Shown here piece after piece: positions 33,524 to 43,408 of a stretch of 64,000 nt of DNA; within the stretch, counting starts at the first letter, position 1; each line of letters begins with the position of its first letter. The notes beneath the pieces were generated by a model. The model was given only the letters and a program-made list of their open reading frames with translations. It searched no databases and had not been told where the DNA came from. Source of the stretch: Variovorax paradoxus (lineage in GTDB: Bacteria > Pseudomonadota > Gammaproteobacteria > Burkholderiales > Burkholderiaceae_C); NCBI RefSeq assembly GCF_029919115.1, contig NZ_CP123990.1, positions 2,232,001 to 2,296,000 of the forward strand, in the 5' to 3' direction. The translations under genes were made by a program, and so were the position numbers.

Positions 33524-36500
33524 ATGAAAAAGAACTTCTTCCGGCCGTTCTGGGCCGTCGCGATGCTGGTGTTCGGCCTTTCCGCGGCGCAGGCGGAAGA
33601 CATCGATCTGTTCGTCGGCTACAACCAGACCGTGACGGACGCGCCCAACGTGCTGTTCGTGCTGGACAACACGGCCAACTGGAACCAGCCGTTCACTGCC
33701 GAGATCAACGCGCTGGCCAGCGCCTTCGAGAGCCTGCCCGCGGGCAAGTTCAAGGTCGGCGTGATGATGTTCAGCGAAACAGGCGGGGGCAACTCGAACA
33801 TCGACGGCGCCTACCTGCGCGCCGGCGTGCGCATGATGGACGATGCCAACAAGGTCAAGTACGGCGCGCTGATCCGCAGCTTCGACAAGCTCGACGACAA
33901 GTCCAACGGCGGCAAGGCCGGCAAGATGATGGCGGAGGTGTATCGCTATCTCTCGAGCGGCGCGCCGATGGGCGGCAACAACAAGGCCAAGGCCGACTAC
34001 ACCGGCAATGTCTTCGGTACCGCGGCTTCGAAGGCGATCTATGCGCTGCCCGACAACCCGCTGGCGGCCATCAACAGCAGCACCTACACCGGGCCGAACA
34101 CCACCAACTGCATCGGCACCTACGTCATCTACATCAGCAACGGCGCCGCGCAGGACAACAGCAGCGACACCACCACCTCGACCAACGCGCTGCGTACGGC
34201 CGGAGGCAGCACCACCATGATTCCGCTGAGCCCCAGCGGCTCGCAGGACAACGTGGCCGACGAATGGGCCAAGTTCCTGCAGACCAGCATGGGCGTGAAG
34301 GTCTACACCGTCGAGGCCGCACAGGCCACCGGCGGCCAGGGGCCGGGCTGGAGCGCGCTGCTCAAGAGCATGGCCGCCCAGAGCAAGGGCGAGTACTACG
34401 ACCTCAGCGCCACGCCCGACCTGGGCAAGGCGCTGTCCAGCGCGCTCGACGACATCTTCAGCAAGATCCAGTCGGTCAACAGCGTGTTCTCGTCGGTGAG
34501 CCTGCCCGTGAGCGTGAACACGCAGGGCACCTATCTGAACCAGGTGTTCGTGGGCATGTTCCGACCCGACGATTCCGCCTATCCGCGCTGGAACGGCAAC
34601 CTCAAGCAATACAAGCTCGGCCTGGACACCAACAACCAGCTCATCCTGCAAGACGCCGCAGGAACCAACGCCATCAACAACCAGACCGGCTTCATCGCGC
34701 CCTGCGCACGAAGTTTCTGGACGCCTGCGCCAAGCGCCACCGACGCCTACTGGAGCTTCCGGCCCGCCGGTGACTGCCTTGGCAAGGAGGCCGCCGAGAG
34801 CCCCGACGGCAATGTGGTGGAAAAAGGCGCGCAAGGCTACATGCTGCGGCAGGTGCTCCCGGCCGACCGCAACGTGAAGACCTGCGCCGCAAGCGGCTGC
34901 TCGACCCTGACGAGCTTTGCCACCACCAACACGGCGGGCATCACCAAAGAGGCGCTCGGCGTGCCGACGGAGGCCGAGCGCAGCGCACTCATCGAATGGC
35001 TGCGCGGCCTGGACAACAAGGGCGACGAGCGGCGTGCCGCCGACGGAACCCCCCTGACCTCCGCGGCCATGCGGCCCTCGGTGCACGGCGACGTGGTTCA
35101 CTCCCGCCCCGTGGCCATCAACTACGGCAGCGACGACCAGCCGCAGGTGGTGGTGTTCTATGGCGCCAACGACGGCATGCTGCGCGCCGTCAACGGCAAC
35201 CAGACCGCCGCCATCGGCTCCGCGGCGCCCGGCAGCGAGATGTGGTCCTTCGTGCCGCCGGAGTTCTACGGCAGCATCAAGCGGCTTTACGACAACACCA
35301 CGCGAATCAATTTCCCCGGCTTGCCAGTCAGCGTGGGCGCAACCGCTCCCAAGCCCTACGGCATGGACGGCGCCATGGCCGCCTACCGCCAGGGCAATGA
35401 AGCCTGGCTGTACGCAAGCATGCGCCGCGGCGGGCGCCTGGTCTATGCCTTCGATGTGTCGAACCCCGCCTCGCCCATTCTCAAATGGCGCAGGGGCTGC
35501 CCCAACCAGGACAACGACCTCGGCTGCGACACGGGTGCAAACGACATGACAGGCATCGGCCAGACCTGGTCGGCGCCGAAGATCGTCAAGTCGGCCGGCT
35601 ATGGTTCGGGCAACTCGCCCATGGTGATGTTCGGCGGCGGGTACGACAAGTGCGAAGACGTCGACACCACCTCTGCGGCCCAGGCCTGCGGCGCGGCCGC
35701 CAAGGGCAACAGGATCTACGTGCTCGACGGCAGCACCGGCAATGTGCTGAAGACCTTCAACACCGACCGGGGAGTCACCGGCGAAGTTACCGTTGTGAAC
35801 GACAGCGCCGGCCTGGCCAAGCTTGCCTATGCGGCCGACCTGGGCGGCAATGTCTACCGCATCAAGATAGGCTCAGCCGCACCCGGCAGCTGGGAAATGA
35901 CCAAGATCGCCTCGCTCGGCTGCGCCACCACCACAGCCACCTGCACGCCCAACCGCAAGTTCATGTTCGGCCCCGACGTGGTCGAAGACAACGGCATGAA
36001 CGTACTGCTGCTGGGCTCCGGCGACCGCGAAAAGCCCCTGCGCTCCTACAGCGCCGCGCTCAGCGTCTCGAACCGCTTCTACATGATGGTGGACAAGCCG
36101 GCCGACGACACCTGGCTGACCAGCGAGTCGACCAACTGCGACGGCAGCTCGCTGCTGTGCCACGGCTCGCTGCTGGCCATTACCGGCACAGACGCGCCCA
36201 CGCCTACGGCCCTGGCGGCCAAGAAGGGCTGGTATCTTGTGCTCGCGCCGGGCGAACAGGTGGTGACTTCGTCGGTGACCGCCTATGGCAACACCACCTT
36301 CAACACCCACACGCCCACCGACCCGGCCGTGCGCCAGTCTTGCCGCGCCGACCTGGGAACGGCCAATGTCTACAACCTGGCCTACCTGAACGCCGGAGCG
36401 CAGGGTGCGCGGTTCCAGAACGTGGTCGGCGGCGGCCTTGCGCCCTCGCCCGTGGTCGGCCGCGTCATGGTGAACGGCAGTTTCCGCGACGTGGTGATCG

Positions 36501-36598
36501 GCGCCAACCCGGACTCTTTCCTGAGCCCCAAGGGTGCAGCGGTGAAGACCGCTTTCACGCAGCCCAAGGGCCGCGTCTACTGGTTCATCCAGAAGTAA
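33524..36598 (+). CDS. pilY1: PilY1-family pilus tip protein
   Basis: 1024 residues. The signal peptide is cleaved near SAAQA. Residues ~35-310 form a von Willebrand A-like domain whose metal motif reads LDNTANW, a degenerate DxSxS (D-N-T-A-N), and DLSATPDLGKAL closes it. Residues ~520-1010 form the PilC/PilY1 C-terminal beta-propeller with VVVFYGANDGMLRAVNG, VGATAPKPYGMDGAMAAYRQ, VMFGGGYDKCEDVD and VYRIKIGSAAPGSW. PilY1 sits at the pilus tip in adhesion, retraction control and surface sensing. It is the fifth gene in the pilin operon. Confidence 0.92.
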   Translation: MKKNFFRPFWAVAMLVFGLSAAQAEDIDLFVGYNQTVTDAPNVLFVLDNTANWNQPFTAEINALASAFESLPAGKFKVGVMMFSETGGGNSNIDGAYLRAGVRMMDDANKVKYGALIRSFDKLDDKSNGGKAGKMMAEVYRYLSSGAPMGGNNKAKADYTGNVFGTAASKAIYALPDNPLAAINSSTYTGPNTTNCIGTYVIYISNGAAQDNSSDTTTSTNALRTAGGSTTMIPLSPSGSQDNVADEWAKFLQTSMGVKVYTVEAAQATGGQGPGWSALLKSMAAQSKGEYYDLSATPDLGKALSSALDDIFSKIQSVNSVFSSVSLPVSVNTQGTYLNQVFVGMFRPDDSAYPRWNGNLKQYKLGLDTNNQLILQDAAGTNAINNQTGFIAPCARSFWTPAPSATDAYWSFRPAGDCLGKEAAESPDGNVVEKGAQGYMLRQVLPADRNVKTCAASGCSTLTSFATTNTAGITKEALGVPTEAERSALIEWLRGLDNKGDERRAADGTPLTSAAMRPSVHGDVVHSRPVAINYGSDDQPQVVVFYGANDGMLRAVNGNQTAAIGSAAPGSEMWSFVPPEFYGSIKRLYDNTTRINFPGLPVSVGATAPKPYGMDGAMAAYRQGNEAWLYASMRRGGRLVYAFDVSNPASPILKWRRGCPNQDNDLGCDTGANDMTGIGQTWSAPKIVKSAGYGSGNSPMVMFGGGYDKCEDVDTTSAAQACGAAAKGNRIYVLDGSTGNVLKTFNTDRGVTGEVTVVNDSAGLAKLAYAADLGGNVYRIKIGSAAPGSWEMTKIASLGCATTTATCTPNRKFMFGPDVVEDNGMNVLLLGSGDREKPLRSYSAALSVSNRFYMMVDKPADDTWLTSESTNCDGSSLLCHGSLLAITGTDAPTPTALAAKKGWYLVLAPGEQVVTSSVTAYGNTTFNTHTPTDPAVRQSCRADLGTANVYNLAYLNAGAQGARFQNVVGGGLAPSPVVGRVMVNGSFRDVVIGANPDSFLSPKGAAVKTAFTQPKGRVYWFIQK

Positions 36599-36602
36599 AA
36601 GG

Positions 36603-37124
36603 GTGCGCAAGGTGCAGACAACCTCCGGCATGCGCGCACGCGGCTTCACGCTCGTGGAGCTGATGGTCACCATTGTGGTGCTGGTCGTGCTGGTGTCGGT
36701 GGCCGTGCCCTCCTTCGACAACATACGGCTTTCGAGCCGGCTCAACTCGTATTCGACCGATCTCGTGGCCGGCAGCCAGCTGGCGCGCAGCGAAGCCATC
36801 AAGCGCAACGCTGCCGTAACGCTGTGCGCCTCGGCCAACGGCACCGCCTGCGCCACCAACGGCCAGTGGGAAGCCGGATGGATCGTCGTGAGCAACGACG
36901 GGCGGGTCATCCAGAAGCAACCGGCCACCGCCAGCGGCTACCAGATGCGCGACAGCGGCGGGCTGAGCGCCCTCACCTTCGACGCCACCGGTGTCGGCGG
37001 CACCGCGGCCAACATCACGATTTGCCGCGCCACCCCGGTCGGCAGCCAGGAGCGGGTGGTGAAAATAAGCGCCACGGGGCGTTCATCGATCACCCGGACC
37101 AGTGTGGGTACCTGTGGTGCATGA
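36603..37124 (+). CDS. fimT: GspH/FimT-family minor pseudopilin
   Basis: 173 residues from GTG 36603, four bases after the pilY1 stop. The prepilin motif is RARGFTLVELMVTIVVLVVLVSVAVPSFD, then LNSYSTDLVAGSQLARSEAIKRNAAVTLCAS, the FimT/FimU signature helix. A late cysteine pair (TICRA, GTCGA) may form a disulfide. It closes the pilin operon. FimT proteins act in priming or, in some bacteria, in DNA uptake; which applies here is open. Confidence 0.88.
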   Translation: MRKVQTTSGMRARGFTLVELMVTIVVLVVLVSVAVPSFDNIRLSSRLNSYSTDLVAGSQLARSEAIKRNAAVTLCASANGTACATNGQWEAGWIVVSNDGRVIQKQPATASGYQMRDSGGLSALTFDATGVGGTAANITICRATPVGSQERVVKISATGRSSITRTSVGTCGA

Positions 37125-37240
37125 ATGAGGTCTTTTTTGTGCGATCCTCGGCGATGCGGACAATAGTGCACTAACTCGGCCCTGGGCCCTGTTCGTTTAC
37201 ATCGCCGCTGCCGATTTCATCAGTAGAAACGCCTCATTTC

Positions 37241-38083
37241 ATGGAACATCAACTGGACTGGGCACTTGCCGCCTGCGGCCGCATCCTGCGGCCGGTGGTG
37301 CGGCTCGCCCTGGCCATGGGTGTGAAGCATCCGCACCTGGAGGTGTTGCTGCGCGACCTGCTGCTGGAGGAAGCCACCCTTTCGTGGCGCAAGCAGGGCG
37401 TGGCAAAGCCCAATATCAGCCAGTTGTCGGTTACGACCGGGCTTAACCGCAAGGCCGTGACTTCCAAGGTCCGCGCCCCGGCGGATGCCCTGCCCCATAC
37501 AGAAGTGTCCGCAGCCGCCAAGACTTTCACGCTGTGGCTGCAGATGGTGTCCGAAAACCAGGCGTACCACCGGCTTCCGATCACGGCCGACGGCGAGGAC
37601 ATGCCGTCCTTCGAAGCGGTGGCAAGGCTTGGCAGCCGCGGCAACGTGCACCACCGCACCATCCTGGACGAACTGGTGCGCCTGAACATGGCGGCCGAGG
37701 AGAACGGCTGCGCCGAACTCAAGGTCGACGGTTTCGTGCCCGTGGACGATTTGCAGGCAATGCTGGCGTTTCTGGGCGACAACGGCCGCGACCACCTGCT
37801 GGCGGCGGTGTCCAACACGCTTGGCGAGCAACCCCGCATGCTCGAACGCGCGGTGTACGCTCGCGGACTTGCGCTGGAAGACTGCGAGAACATCCATCAA
37901 CTGGTGCGCGAACGCTGGTCCGCCCTGCACCGAGAACTGGCGGGCGAGATGACGCGCGCTGTAGACCAAGCCCCGAGCGGCGCCAAAGGGCGCATCCGGG
38001 TCGGTATCTACACTTATTATGAAGACGACGCGGCGCCGATTGCGCCGGCCGTTGTGCCCAGGCGGGAAGAGAAAGCACCATGA
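37241..38083 (+). CDS. DUF6502-type protein
   Basis: 280-residue soluble protein without signal peptide. It begins DWALAACGRILRPVVRLALAMGVKHPHLEVLLRDLLLEEA and contains a helix-turn-helix-like part, NISQLSVTTGLNRKAVTSKV, followed by a region FEAVARLGSRGNVHHRTILDELVRLNM that looks like a second winged helix. This matches proteins I know as DUF6502, of unknown function. Its stop overlaps the start of the DUF5666 lipoprotein gene (ATGA). A cytoplasmic DNA-binding regulator coupled to the lipoprotein is a reasonable guess. Confidence 0.7.
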   Translation: MEHQLDWALAACGRILRPVVRLALAMGVKHPHLEVLLRDLLLEEATLSWRKQGVAKPNISQLSVTTGLNRKAVTSKVRAPADALPHTEVSAAAKTFTLWLQMVSENQAYHRLPITADGEDMPSFEAVARLGSRGNVHHRTILDELVRLNMAAEENGCAELKVDGFVPVDDLQAMLAFLGDNGRDHLLAAVSNTLGEQPRMLERAVYARGLALEDCENIHQLVRERWSALHRELAGEMTRAVDQAPSGAKGRIRVGIYTYYEDDAAPIAPAVVPRREEKAP

Positions 38084-39522
38084 AGAACCACTACAGATGG
38101 ATGCGCGGCATCCTCTTTGCCGGAGCAATAGCGCTGCTGCTCTCGTGCGGCGGTGGCGGTGGCGGCGGAACTTCGGCAGGCGTTGTGGGCGTTGGCGGCG
38201 GCTCGGCTTCGGGTGGCGCGGGTACATCCACGGGCACGGGTTCGAGCACGGGTACTGGCACGGGCACCGGAGCCGGCGATAGCGGGGGCACGGGCACGGC
38301 GGGCGGCTCCGACGGTTCGGGCACCGGGAGCGCGGGCGGCGCGGGCGGCACCGGCGGTACGGGCGGTACAGGCGGCGGCACCGACGGCACGACCACGGCG
38401 GGCAACGGTACCGACGACGGTTCGGGCGTGGGCTCGGGCGGCACCGGCGTGAGCACCGCCGACGCGACGGGCGTGGGCTCGGTGGGCGGAATCGGCAGCA
38501 TCATCCTGAACGGTGTGCGCTACAACACGGACGCAGCCACCGTCAGTCTCGAAGACACGAGCGAACTGCAGATCGGCATGAGCGTGCGCATTGCCGGCAA
38601 GATCGACAGCGCCTTTACTGCTGCCACGGCCCAGCAGGTCGTCTCGGCAGCTGAACTGCGCGGCGCGGTTTCGGTCATCAACCTCGCGGGCGGCAGCTTC
38701 GTGGTGATGGGCACCACCGTCACCACAGACAACGCCACGGTGTGGAGCGGCGTGACCAGCCTGAACCAGCTGCCGGCGGGCGCTGTAGTGCAGGTGTGGG
38801 GCCTCCCCTCGGAGCCGGGCAGCCTGCGTGCCACCCGCGTCGAGCTGAATCCCGCATCGGTTGAACCACTGGTTACCGGGTTCGTGCAGAACCTCGATCG
38901 GCTCAGGCAGAGCTTCACGCTCGGCCAGTTCGAGGTGAAGTACGGCGGGGCCGTGTTCTCGGGTGGCATCGATGCATCGACCTTCACCGAGGGTACGATT
39001 GTCCGGGTGCGCGGCATCGCAGCGCCGGTTGCGGGCGTTTTCAACGCAACCAAGGTGCAGAGCTGGTACGCCATACCAACGCAGAACACCGCGGCGGTGC
39101 AGCTTGCTGGCGTCGTTACCAGCTACACCTCGCTCAACGCCCAGTTCAAGGTTCTCGGAACGGCAATCGACGCGTCCAATGCCCAGATCACCGGGGGCCT
39201 CCCGACATCGATCGGCAATGGCGTGAAGGTGGAAGTCGACGGCTTCATGGCCAACGGCATCCTGGTGGCGAAAAAACTGCGCATCCGCAACGTGCCAGGC
39301 GTCGGCGGGCCGGTCGATTTCACGCTCATCGGCGCCATCGGGGGGTATCACTCTCCATCGAACTTCAAGGTGCAGGGCCGGCAAGTCAACGCCAGCGGCC
39401 CAGGTACAAGCTTCGAAGGCGGAACCATTGCCGAGCTGGCCAACGGCCGCCGCGTCTCCGTGGTCGGGGATACGGTCGAGAACGGCGTGCTCATCGCGAA
39501 GCGCGTCACCTTCACGCCTTGA
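38080..39522 (+). CDS. DUF5666 repeat lipoprotein with glycine-rich linker
   Basis: 480 residues. Lipobox ALLLSC puts the lipidated Cys at 23. Residues ~24-140 are almost only Gly, Ser, Thr and Ala with a few Asp (GTGAGDSGGTGTAGG), a long flexible spacer. Residues ~145-480 hold about five small beta-barrel repeats of DUF5666 type (LQIGMSVRIAGKID, LPAGAVVQVWG, FTEGTIVRVRGIAA, GVKVEVDGFMANG, NGRRVSVVGDTVENG). The domain may thus be held far from the membrane. Coupled to the DUF6502 gene upstream. A GC hairpin (GCCGG-CCCA-CCGGC, 39541-39554) follows the stop but lacks a U-run. Confidence 0.82.
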   Translation: MKNHYRWMRGILFAGAIALLLSCGGGGGGGTSAGVVGVGGGSASGGAGTSTGTGSSTGTGTGTGAGDSGGTGTAGGSDGSGTGSAGGAGGTGGTGGTGGGTDGTTTAGNGTDDGSGVGSGGTGVSTADATGVGSVGGIGSIILNGVRYNTDAATVSLEDTSELQIGMSVRIAGKIDSAFTAATAQQVVSAAELRGAVSVINLAGGSFVVMGTTVTTDNATVWSGVTSLNQLPAGAVVQVWGLPSEPGSLRATRVELNPASVEPLVTGFVQNLDRLRQSFTLGQFEVKYGGAVFSGGIDASTFTEGTIVRVRGIAAPVAGVFNATKVQSWYAIPTQNTAAVQLAGVVTSYTSLNAQFKVLGTAIDASNAQITGGLPTSIGNGVKVEVDGFMANGILVAKKLRIRNVPGVGGPVDFTLIGAIGGYHSPSNFKVQGRQVNASGPGTSFEGGTIAELANGRRVSVVGDTVENGVLIAKRVTFTP

Positions 39523-39696
39523 CACGCGCCACGTAGCACCGCCGGCCCACCGGCCGGTCGCGCCCCAAAAATCGCCCGAGAAAAGCCAGGGGTTGCATTT
39601 GCACCCTCGGCTCGATCGCGGCATCCTGCACCCTGAGCGCAACGAAAAAGAAGAACGGTCCCCTGTTCGAACACTCTCTTTTTCGAAAGGTTTGGA

Positions 39697-39942
39697 ATGA
39701 ACCCCGATCTTGAACTCAGGCACGAAGTCTTTGCCCAACTGAACTGGGACCCCGCCGTCGTCGGCTGCGATGTAGACGTGTGCGTGGCGGCCGGCGTGGT
39801 CACCTTGCAGGGCACGCTTGCCAGCGAAGGCCTGAAAGCCGCCGTGGAGCGTGCGGTGCGCCGCGCGGAAGGCATCGGCACCATCGTCAACCAGTTGATG
39901 ATCATTGATGAGCATCAAGCCACGGCACGCCCGAAGCTTTGA
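39697..39942 (+). CDS. BON-domain protein
   Basis: 81 residues forming one BON domain: DVDVCVAAGVVTLQGTLASEGLKAAVERAVRRAEGIGTIVNQLMI. BON domains (about 60 residues, alpha-beta) are mostly found on periplasmic OsmY-like proteins; this one lacks a signal peptide, so it may be cytoplasmic. It starts 174 bases after the DUF5666 gene and 32 bases before phosphoketolase, probably in the same transcript as the latter. No ribosome site stronger than GAAAGG is visible. Confidence 0.8.
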   Translation: MNPDLELRHEVFAQLNWDPAVVGCDVDVCVAAGVVTLQGTLASEGLKAAVERAVRRAEGIGTIVNQLMIIDEHQATARPKL

Positions 39943-39974
39943 CACTTGGCTAGCCAATCCGCCGAAAGCTGCCC

Positions 39975-42344
39975 ATGCCCCTCGCCTCTTCGCCCGCTGC
40001 CGAGCAAGACTTCACGCTGCTCGATGCCTGGTGGCGCGCGGCCAACTACCTGTCCGTGGGCCAGATCTACCTGATGGACAACCCCTTGCTCCGCCAGAAG
40101 CTCGAGTTGGCCCACATCAAGCCGCGCCTGCTGGGCCACTGGGGCACCACGCCGGGCCTCAACTTCGTCTATGCGCACATGAACCGCGTCATCAACGCGC
40201 GGGAGCTCGACGCCATCTTCATTGCCGGCCCAGGGCACGGCGGCCCGGGCGTGGTCGCCAACACCTACCTCGAAGGCACCTACAGCGAGGTGTATCCCCA
40301 CGTCGGGCAGGACGCCGAGAGGCTGAAGCGGCTCTTCACGCAGTTCTCGTTTCCGGGTGGCATTCCGAGCCATGTGGCGCCCGAAACCCCGGGCTCCATT
40401 CATGAAGGCGGAGAGCTGGGCTACTCGCTGCTGCACGCCTACGGAGCGGTGTTCGACAACCCCGGCCTGCTTGCGTGCTGCGTGGTCGGCGACGGCGAGG
40501 CCGAAACCGGCGCGCTCGCGGCGAGCTGGCATTCGAACAAGTTCCTGAACCCCGCGACCGATGGTGCCGTGCTGCCCATCCTGCATCTCAACGGCTACAA
40601 GATTGCCGGCCCCACCGTGCTCGCGCGCATCGGCGACGAAGAACTGGCCCAACTGATGAGAGGCTACGGACACGAACCGTACTTCGTGGCCGGCAATGAC
40701 CCCGCGCAGATGCATCGCCTGATGGCGGCAGCGCTCGACAAGGCGCTCGACGACATCCACGCCATCCAGGCCCGCGCGCGGAAAAACGGATTCAGCGAAC
40801 GGCCGCGCTGGCCGATGATCGTGCTGCGCTCGCCCAAGGGCTGGACCGGGCCCCGCCAGGTGGACGGCGTGCCAATCGAGGGCACCTTCCGTTCGCACCA
40901 GGTGCCGCTCACCGGCTTTTCCGGCAAGCCGGGCCATGTGGGCCTGCTCGAAGACTGGATGCGCAGCTACCGGCCCGAAGAGCTGTTCGATGCCGGCGGC
41001 GCGTTGCGTGCCGACATCGCCGCCCTTGCGCCCAGGGGCGCGAAGCGCATGAGCGCCAGCCCGCATGCCAACGGCGGCCTGCTGCTCAAGGACCTGGCCC
41101 TGCCGCCCTTCCGCGAGCATGCCGTCGCGGTCGATTCCCCCGGCGCTGCAGATGCGGAGGCCACGCGCGTGGCAGGCCGGTTCTTGCGCGAGGTGATGCG
41201 CCAGAACGCGGCATCACGCAACTTCCGCGTGATGGGGCCGGACGAGACCGCGTCCAACCGGCTGGGCGACGTGTTCGACGTGACCGGGCGAACCTCGACC
41301 GCGGAGATCCTGCCCGGCGACGAGCACGTGTCACCCGAGGGACGCGTGATGGAAGTGCTGAGTGAGCACCTCTGCCAGGGCTGGCTCGAAGGCTACCTGC
41401 TCACCGGGCGCCACGGCTTCTTCTCGTGCTACGAGGCGTTCATCCACATCGTCGATTCGATGTTCAACCAGCATGCCAAGTGGCTCAAGGTGACACGCGG
41501 CATCGGCTGGCGGCGGCCGATCGCCTCGCTCAACTACCTGCTCACCAGCCACGTCTGGCGGCAGGACCACAACGGCTTCAGCCACCAGGACCCGGGCTTT
41601 CTCGATCATGTGGTCAACAAGAAGGCCGAAGTGGTGCGCGTGTACCTGCCGCCCGATGCCAACACCCTGCTCTCTGTGGCCGACCATTGCCTGCGCAGCC
41701 GCAACTACGTGAACGTGATCGTGGCCGGCAAGCAACCCGGCCCGCAGTGGCTGGACATCGACGCCGCGGTGCGCCACTGCACGGTGGGCCTGGGCGTGTG
41801 GACGTGGGCCAGCAATGACGAAGGCGCCACGCCCGACGTGGTCATGGCCTGCGCCGGCGACGTGCCCACGCTCGAGACGATGGCCGCGGTCGACCTGCTG
41901 CGCGAGTTGCTTCCGGACATGAAGGTGCGCGTGGTGAACGTGGTCGACCTGATGGCGCTGCAGTCACCCGACGCGCACCCTCACGGCCTGCCCGATGCGG
42001 AGTTCGACTCGATCTTCACCACCGGCTGCCCGGTGGTGTTCGCGTTCCACGGCTACCCGTCGCTGATCCATCGGCTCACCTACAAGCGCACGAACCACGG
42101 CAACTTCCATGTGCACGGCTACCTGGAAGAAGGCACCACCACCACGCCGTTCGACATGACCGTGCTCAACCGGCTGGACCGCTTTCACCTGGCGGCCGAT
42201 GCCATTGCAAGGGTCGGTCGTTTTCAGGACAGCGCGGGCCATGTGCAGCAGCACCTGCGCGACAAGCTGCTGGAGCATCGCGCCTACGTCACGCGGCACG
42301 GCAAGGACATGCCCGAGATCGAAAACTGGCGCTGGTCCCGCTGA
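39975..42344 (+). CDS. xfp: phosphoketolase
   Basis: 789-residue thiamine-diphosphate enzyme that splits xylulose 5-phosphate (and often fructose 6-phosphate) with phosphate into acetyl phosphate and an aldose phosphate. Hallmarks are [42 protein letters not shown], the cofactor motif [10 protein letters not shown] and the late [14 protein letters not shown]. Length matches the family. It converges on the AraC gene with 21 bases between. Phosphoketolase gives a carbon-efficient route to acetyl units, often stress- or fermentation-linked in Proteobacteria. Confidence 0.95.
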   Translation: MPLASSPAAEQDFTLLDAWWRAANYLSVGQIYLMDNPLLRQKLELAHIKPRLLGHWGTTPGLNFVYAHMNRVINARELDAIFIAGPGHGGPGVVANTYLEGTYSEVYPHVGQDAERLKRLFTQFSFPGGIPSHVAPETPGSIHEGGELGYSLLHAYGAVFDNPGLLACCVVGDGEAETGALAASWHSNKFLNPATDGAVLPILHLNGYKIAGPTVLARIGDEELAQLMRGYGHEPYFVAGNDPAQMHRLMAAALDKALDDIHAIQARARKNGFSERPRWPMIVLRSPKGWTGPRQVDGVPIEGTFRSHQVPLTGFSGKPGHVGLLEDWMRSYRPEELFDAGGALRADIAALAPRGAKRMSASPHANGGLLLKDLALPPFREHAVAVDSPGAADAEATRVAGRFLREVMRQNAASRNFRVMGPDETASNRLGDVFDVTGRTSTAEILPGDEHVSPEGRVMEVLSEHLCQGWLEGYLLTGRHGFFSCYEAFIHIVDSMFNQHAKWLKVTRGIGWRRPIASLNYLLTSHVWRQDHNGFSHQDPGFLDHVVNKKAEVVRVYLPPDANTLLSVADHCLRSRNYVNVIVAGKQPGPQWLDIDAAVRHCTVGLGVWTWASNDEGATPDVVMACAGDVPTLETMAAVDLLRELLPDMKVRVVNVVDLMALQSPDAHPHGLPDAEFDSIFTTGCPVVFAFHGYPSLIHRLTYKRTNHGNFHVHGYLEEGTTTTPFDMTVLNRLDRFHLAADAIARVGRFQDSAGHVQQHLRDKLLEHRAYVTRHGKDMPEIENWRWSR

Positions 42345-42365
42345 GCCGCCGCCGGCGCCCCACGC

Positions 42366-43361
42366 TCAGGCGGCCGCCATGGCCGCACCGCCCAACTGCG
42401 CGTCGTTCTCCGCGTCGCTGAGCCAACGCCGCTTGTCGCGCAGCGGCGGTGCGCCGAACATGCGGCCGTACTCGCGGGCGAACTGCGACGGGCTTTCGTA
42501 GCCCACGCTGTGCGCGGCGCTCGCCACGTCGGCGCCGGCCATCAGCATCTGGCGGCGCGCCTCCTGCAGGCGCAGCTGCTTCTGGTATTGCAGCGGGCTC
42601 ATCGCCGTCACGGCCTTGAAATGATGGTGGAACGACGACACGCTCATGTGCACGGCGCGCGCCATGTCTTCGATGCGCAGCGACTGCGCGTAGTTGACGC
42701 GCAGCGCACTGATGGCCTTGGCAATGCGCTGGGTGTGGCTGTCTTGCAGCGCAATCTGCCGCAGGCGCGCGCCCTCGCCGTTCACCAGCAGGCGGTACAT
42801 GATCTCGCGCTTGATGAGCGGCGCCATGATCGGCACGTCTTCCGGCGTTTCAGCCAGCCGCAAGAGCCGCAGCACCGGCTCCAGCACCGGCATGGCAATG
42901 CGGTTGACATACATGCCGCGCGACGCGGGCGCATTGGCCTTGGCAGGCAGCTTCTCGTCGCCGATGAGCTCGCCGATGTCGTCGATGGCCAGCTCCAGCC
43001 GCACGCCCAGGTAGGGCTCGTTGTCGCTCGTCAGCCGCACCTGGCCGCACACCGGCAGGTCGACCGAAGTCACCAGGTAGTGCATCGGGTCGTACACATA
43101 GATGTCGTCGCCCACGATGATCCGCTTGGAGCCTTGCGCTATGAGCCCGAGCGCCGGGGTGGCAAAGGCGTGCTTGGGGCCGTCGGGCTTGCTGATGCAG
43201 AACACCTGCAGGCCGGCCACCGGTGTTTCCACAGTGCCGTCGCGCCCGCCCGTGATGCGGTTGATCAGCGCCACCAGTTCCTTGCGGGCCTCGTCGAGTT
43301 CGGGCTCCAGGGGCATCGGCTGGGCAATGGCGGCAGTGGTTTCGGGTGTTTCGTCGGACAT
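42366..43361 (-). CDS. AraC family transcriptional regulator (AraC_N type)
   Basis: 331 residues from Met at 43361 (MSDETPETTAAI); a longer open frame upstream is not convincing. The N-terminal AraC_N domain reads LGLIAQGSKRIIVGDDIYVYDPMHYLVTSVDLPV. The C-terminal helix-turn-helix pair is IEDMARAVHMSVSSFHHHFKAVTAMSPLQYQKQLRLQEARR and AHSVGYESPSQFAREYGRMFG. It is divergent from an aldo/keto reductase, the usual partner of this regulator type. A strong hairpin/operator lies just upstream at 43386-43408. Confidence 0.9.
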   Translation of the reverse strand: MSDETPETTAAIAQPMPLEPELDEARKELVALINRITGGRDGTVETPVAGLQVFCISKPDGPKHAFATPALGLIAQGSKRIIVGDDIYVYDPMHYLVTSVDLPVCGQVRLTSDNEPYLGVRLELAIDDIGELIGDEKLPAKANAPASRGMYVNRIAMPVLEPVLRLLRLAETPEDVPIMAPLIKREIMYRLLVNGEGARLRQIALQDSHTQRIAKAISALRVNYAQSLRIEDMARAVHMSVSSFHHHFKAVTAMSPLQYQKQLRLQEARRQMLMAGADVASAAHSVGYESPSQFAREYGRMFGAPPLRDKRRWLSDAENDAQLGGAAMAAA

Positions 43362-43385
43362 GTTCAGGGCTTTGTCGCGGTTGGA

Positions 43386-43408
43386 TCCACGGTGCCACGC
43401 ACCGTGGA
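43386..43408. promoter_or_regulatory. 10-bp-arm perfect dyad upstream of AraC gene
   Basis: TCCACGGTGC (43386-43395), CAC, GCACCGTGGA (43399-43408). It sits 25-47 bases upstream of the AraC start, in the region shared with the aldo/keto reductase. It could be an operator for autoregulation or, if transcribed, a stable leader hairpin. Confidence 0.5.

Noticed and set aside
32843..35101. Very long antisense frame (752 codons) opposite the pilin genes
   Set aside because: GC-rich codon bias leaves the antisense frames open; composition is His/Gly/Arg-rich and resembles no protein, while the plus strand carries clear pilus genes.
38148..38470. Repetitive GGCACGGGC-like DNA as a satellite or CRISPR-like array
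   Set aside because: It is coding low complexity (Gly/Ser/Thr linker) with no constant repeat-spacer structure.
38017..39957. 646-codon minus-strand frame opposite the DUF5666 gene
   Set aside because: Shadow of the glycine-rich gene; repetitive Ala/Arg/His composition and no start context.
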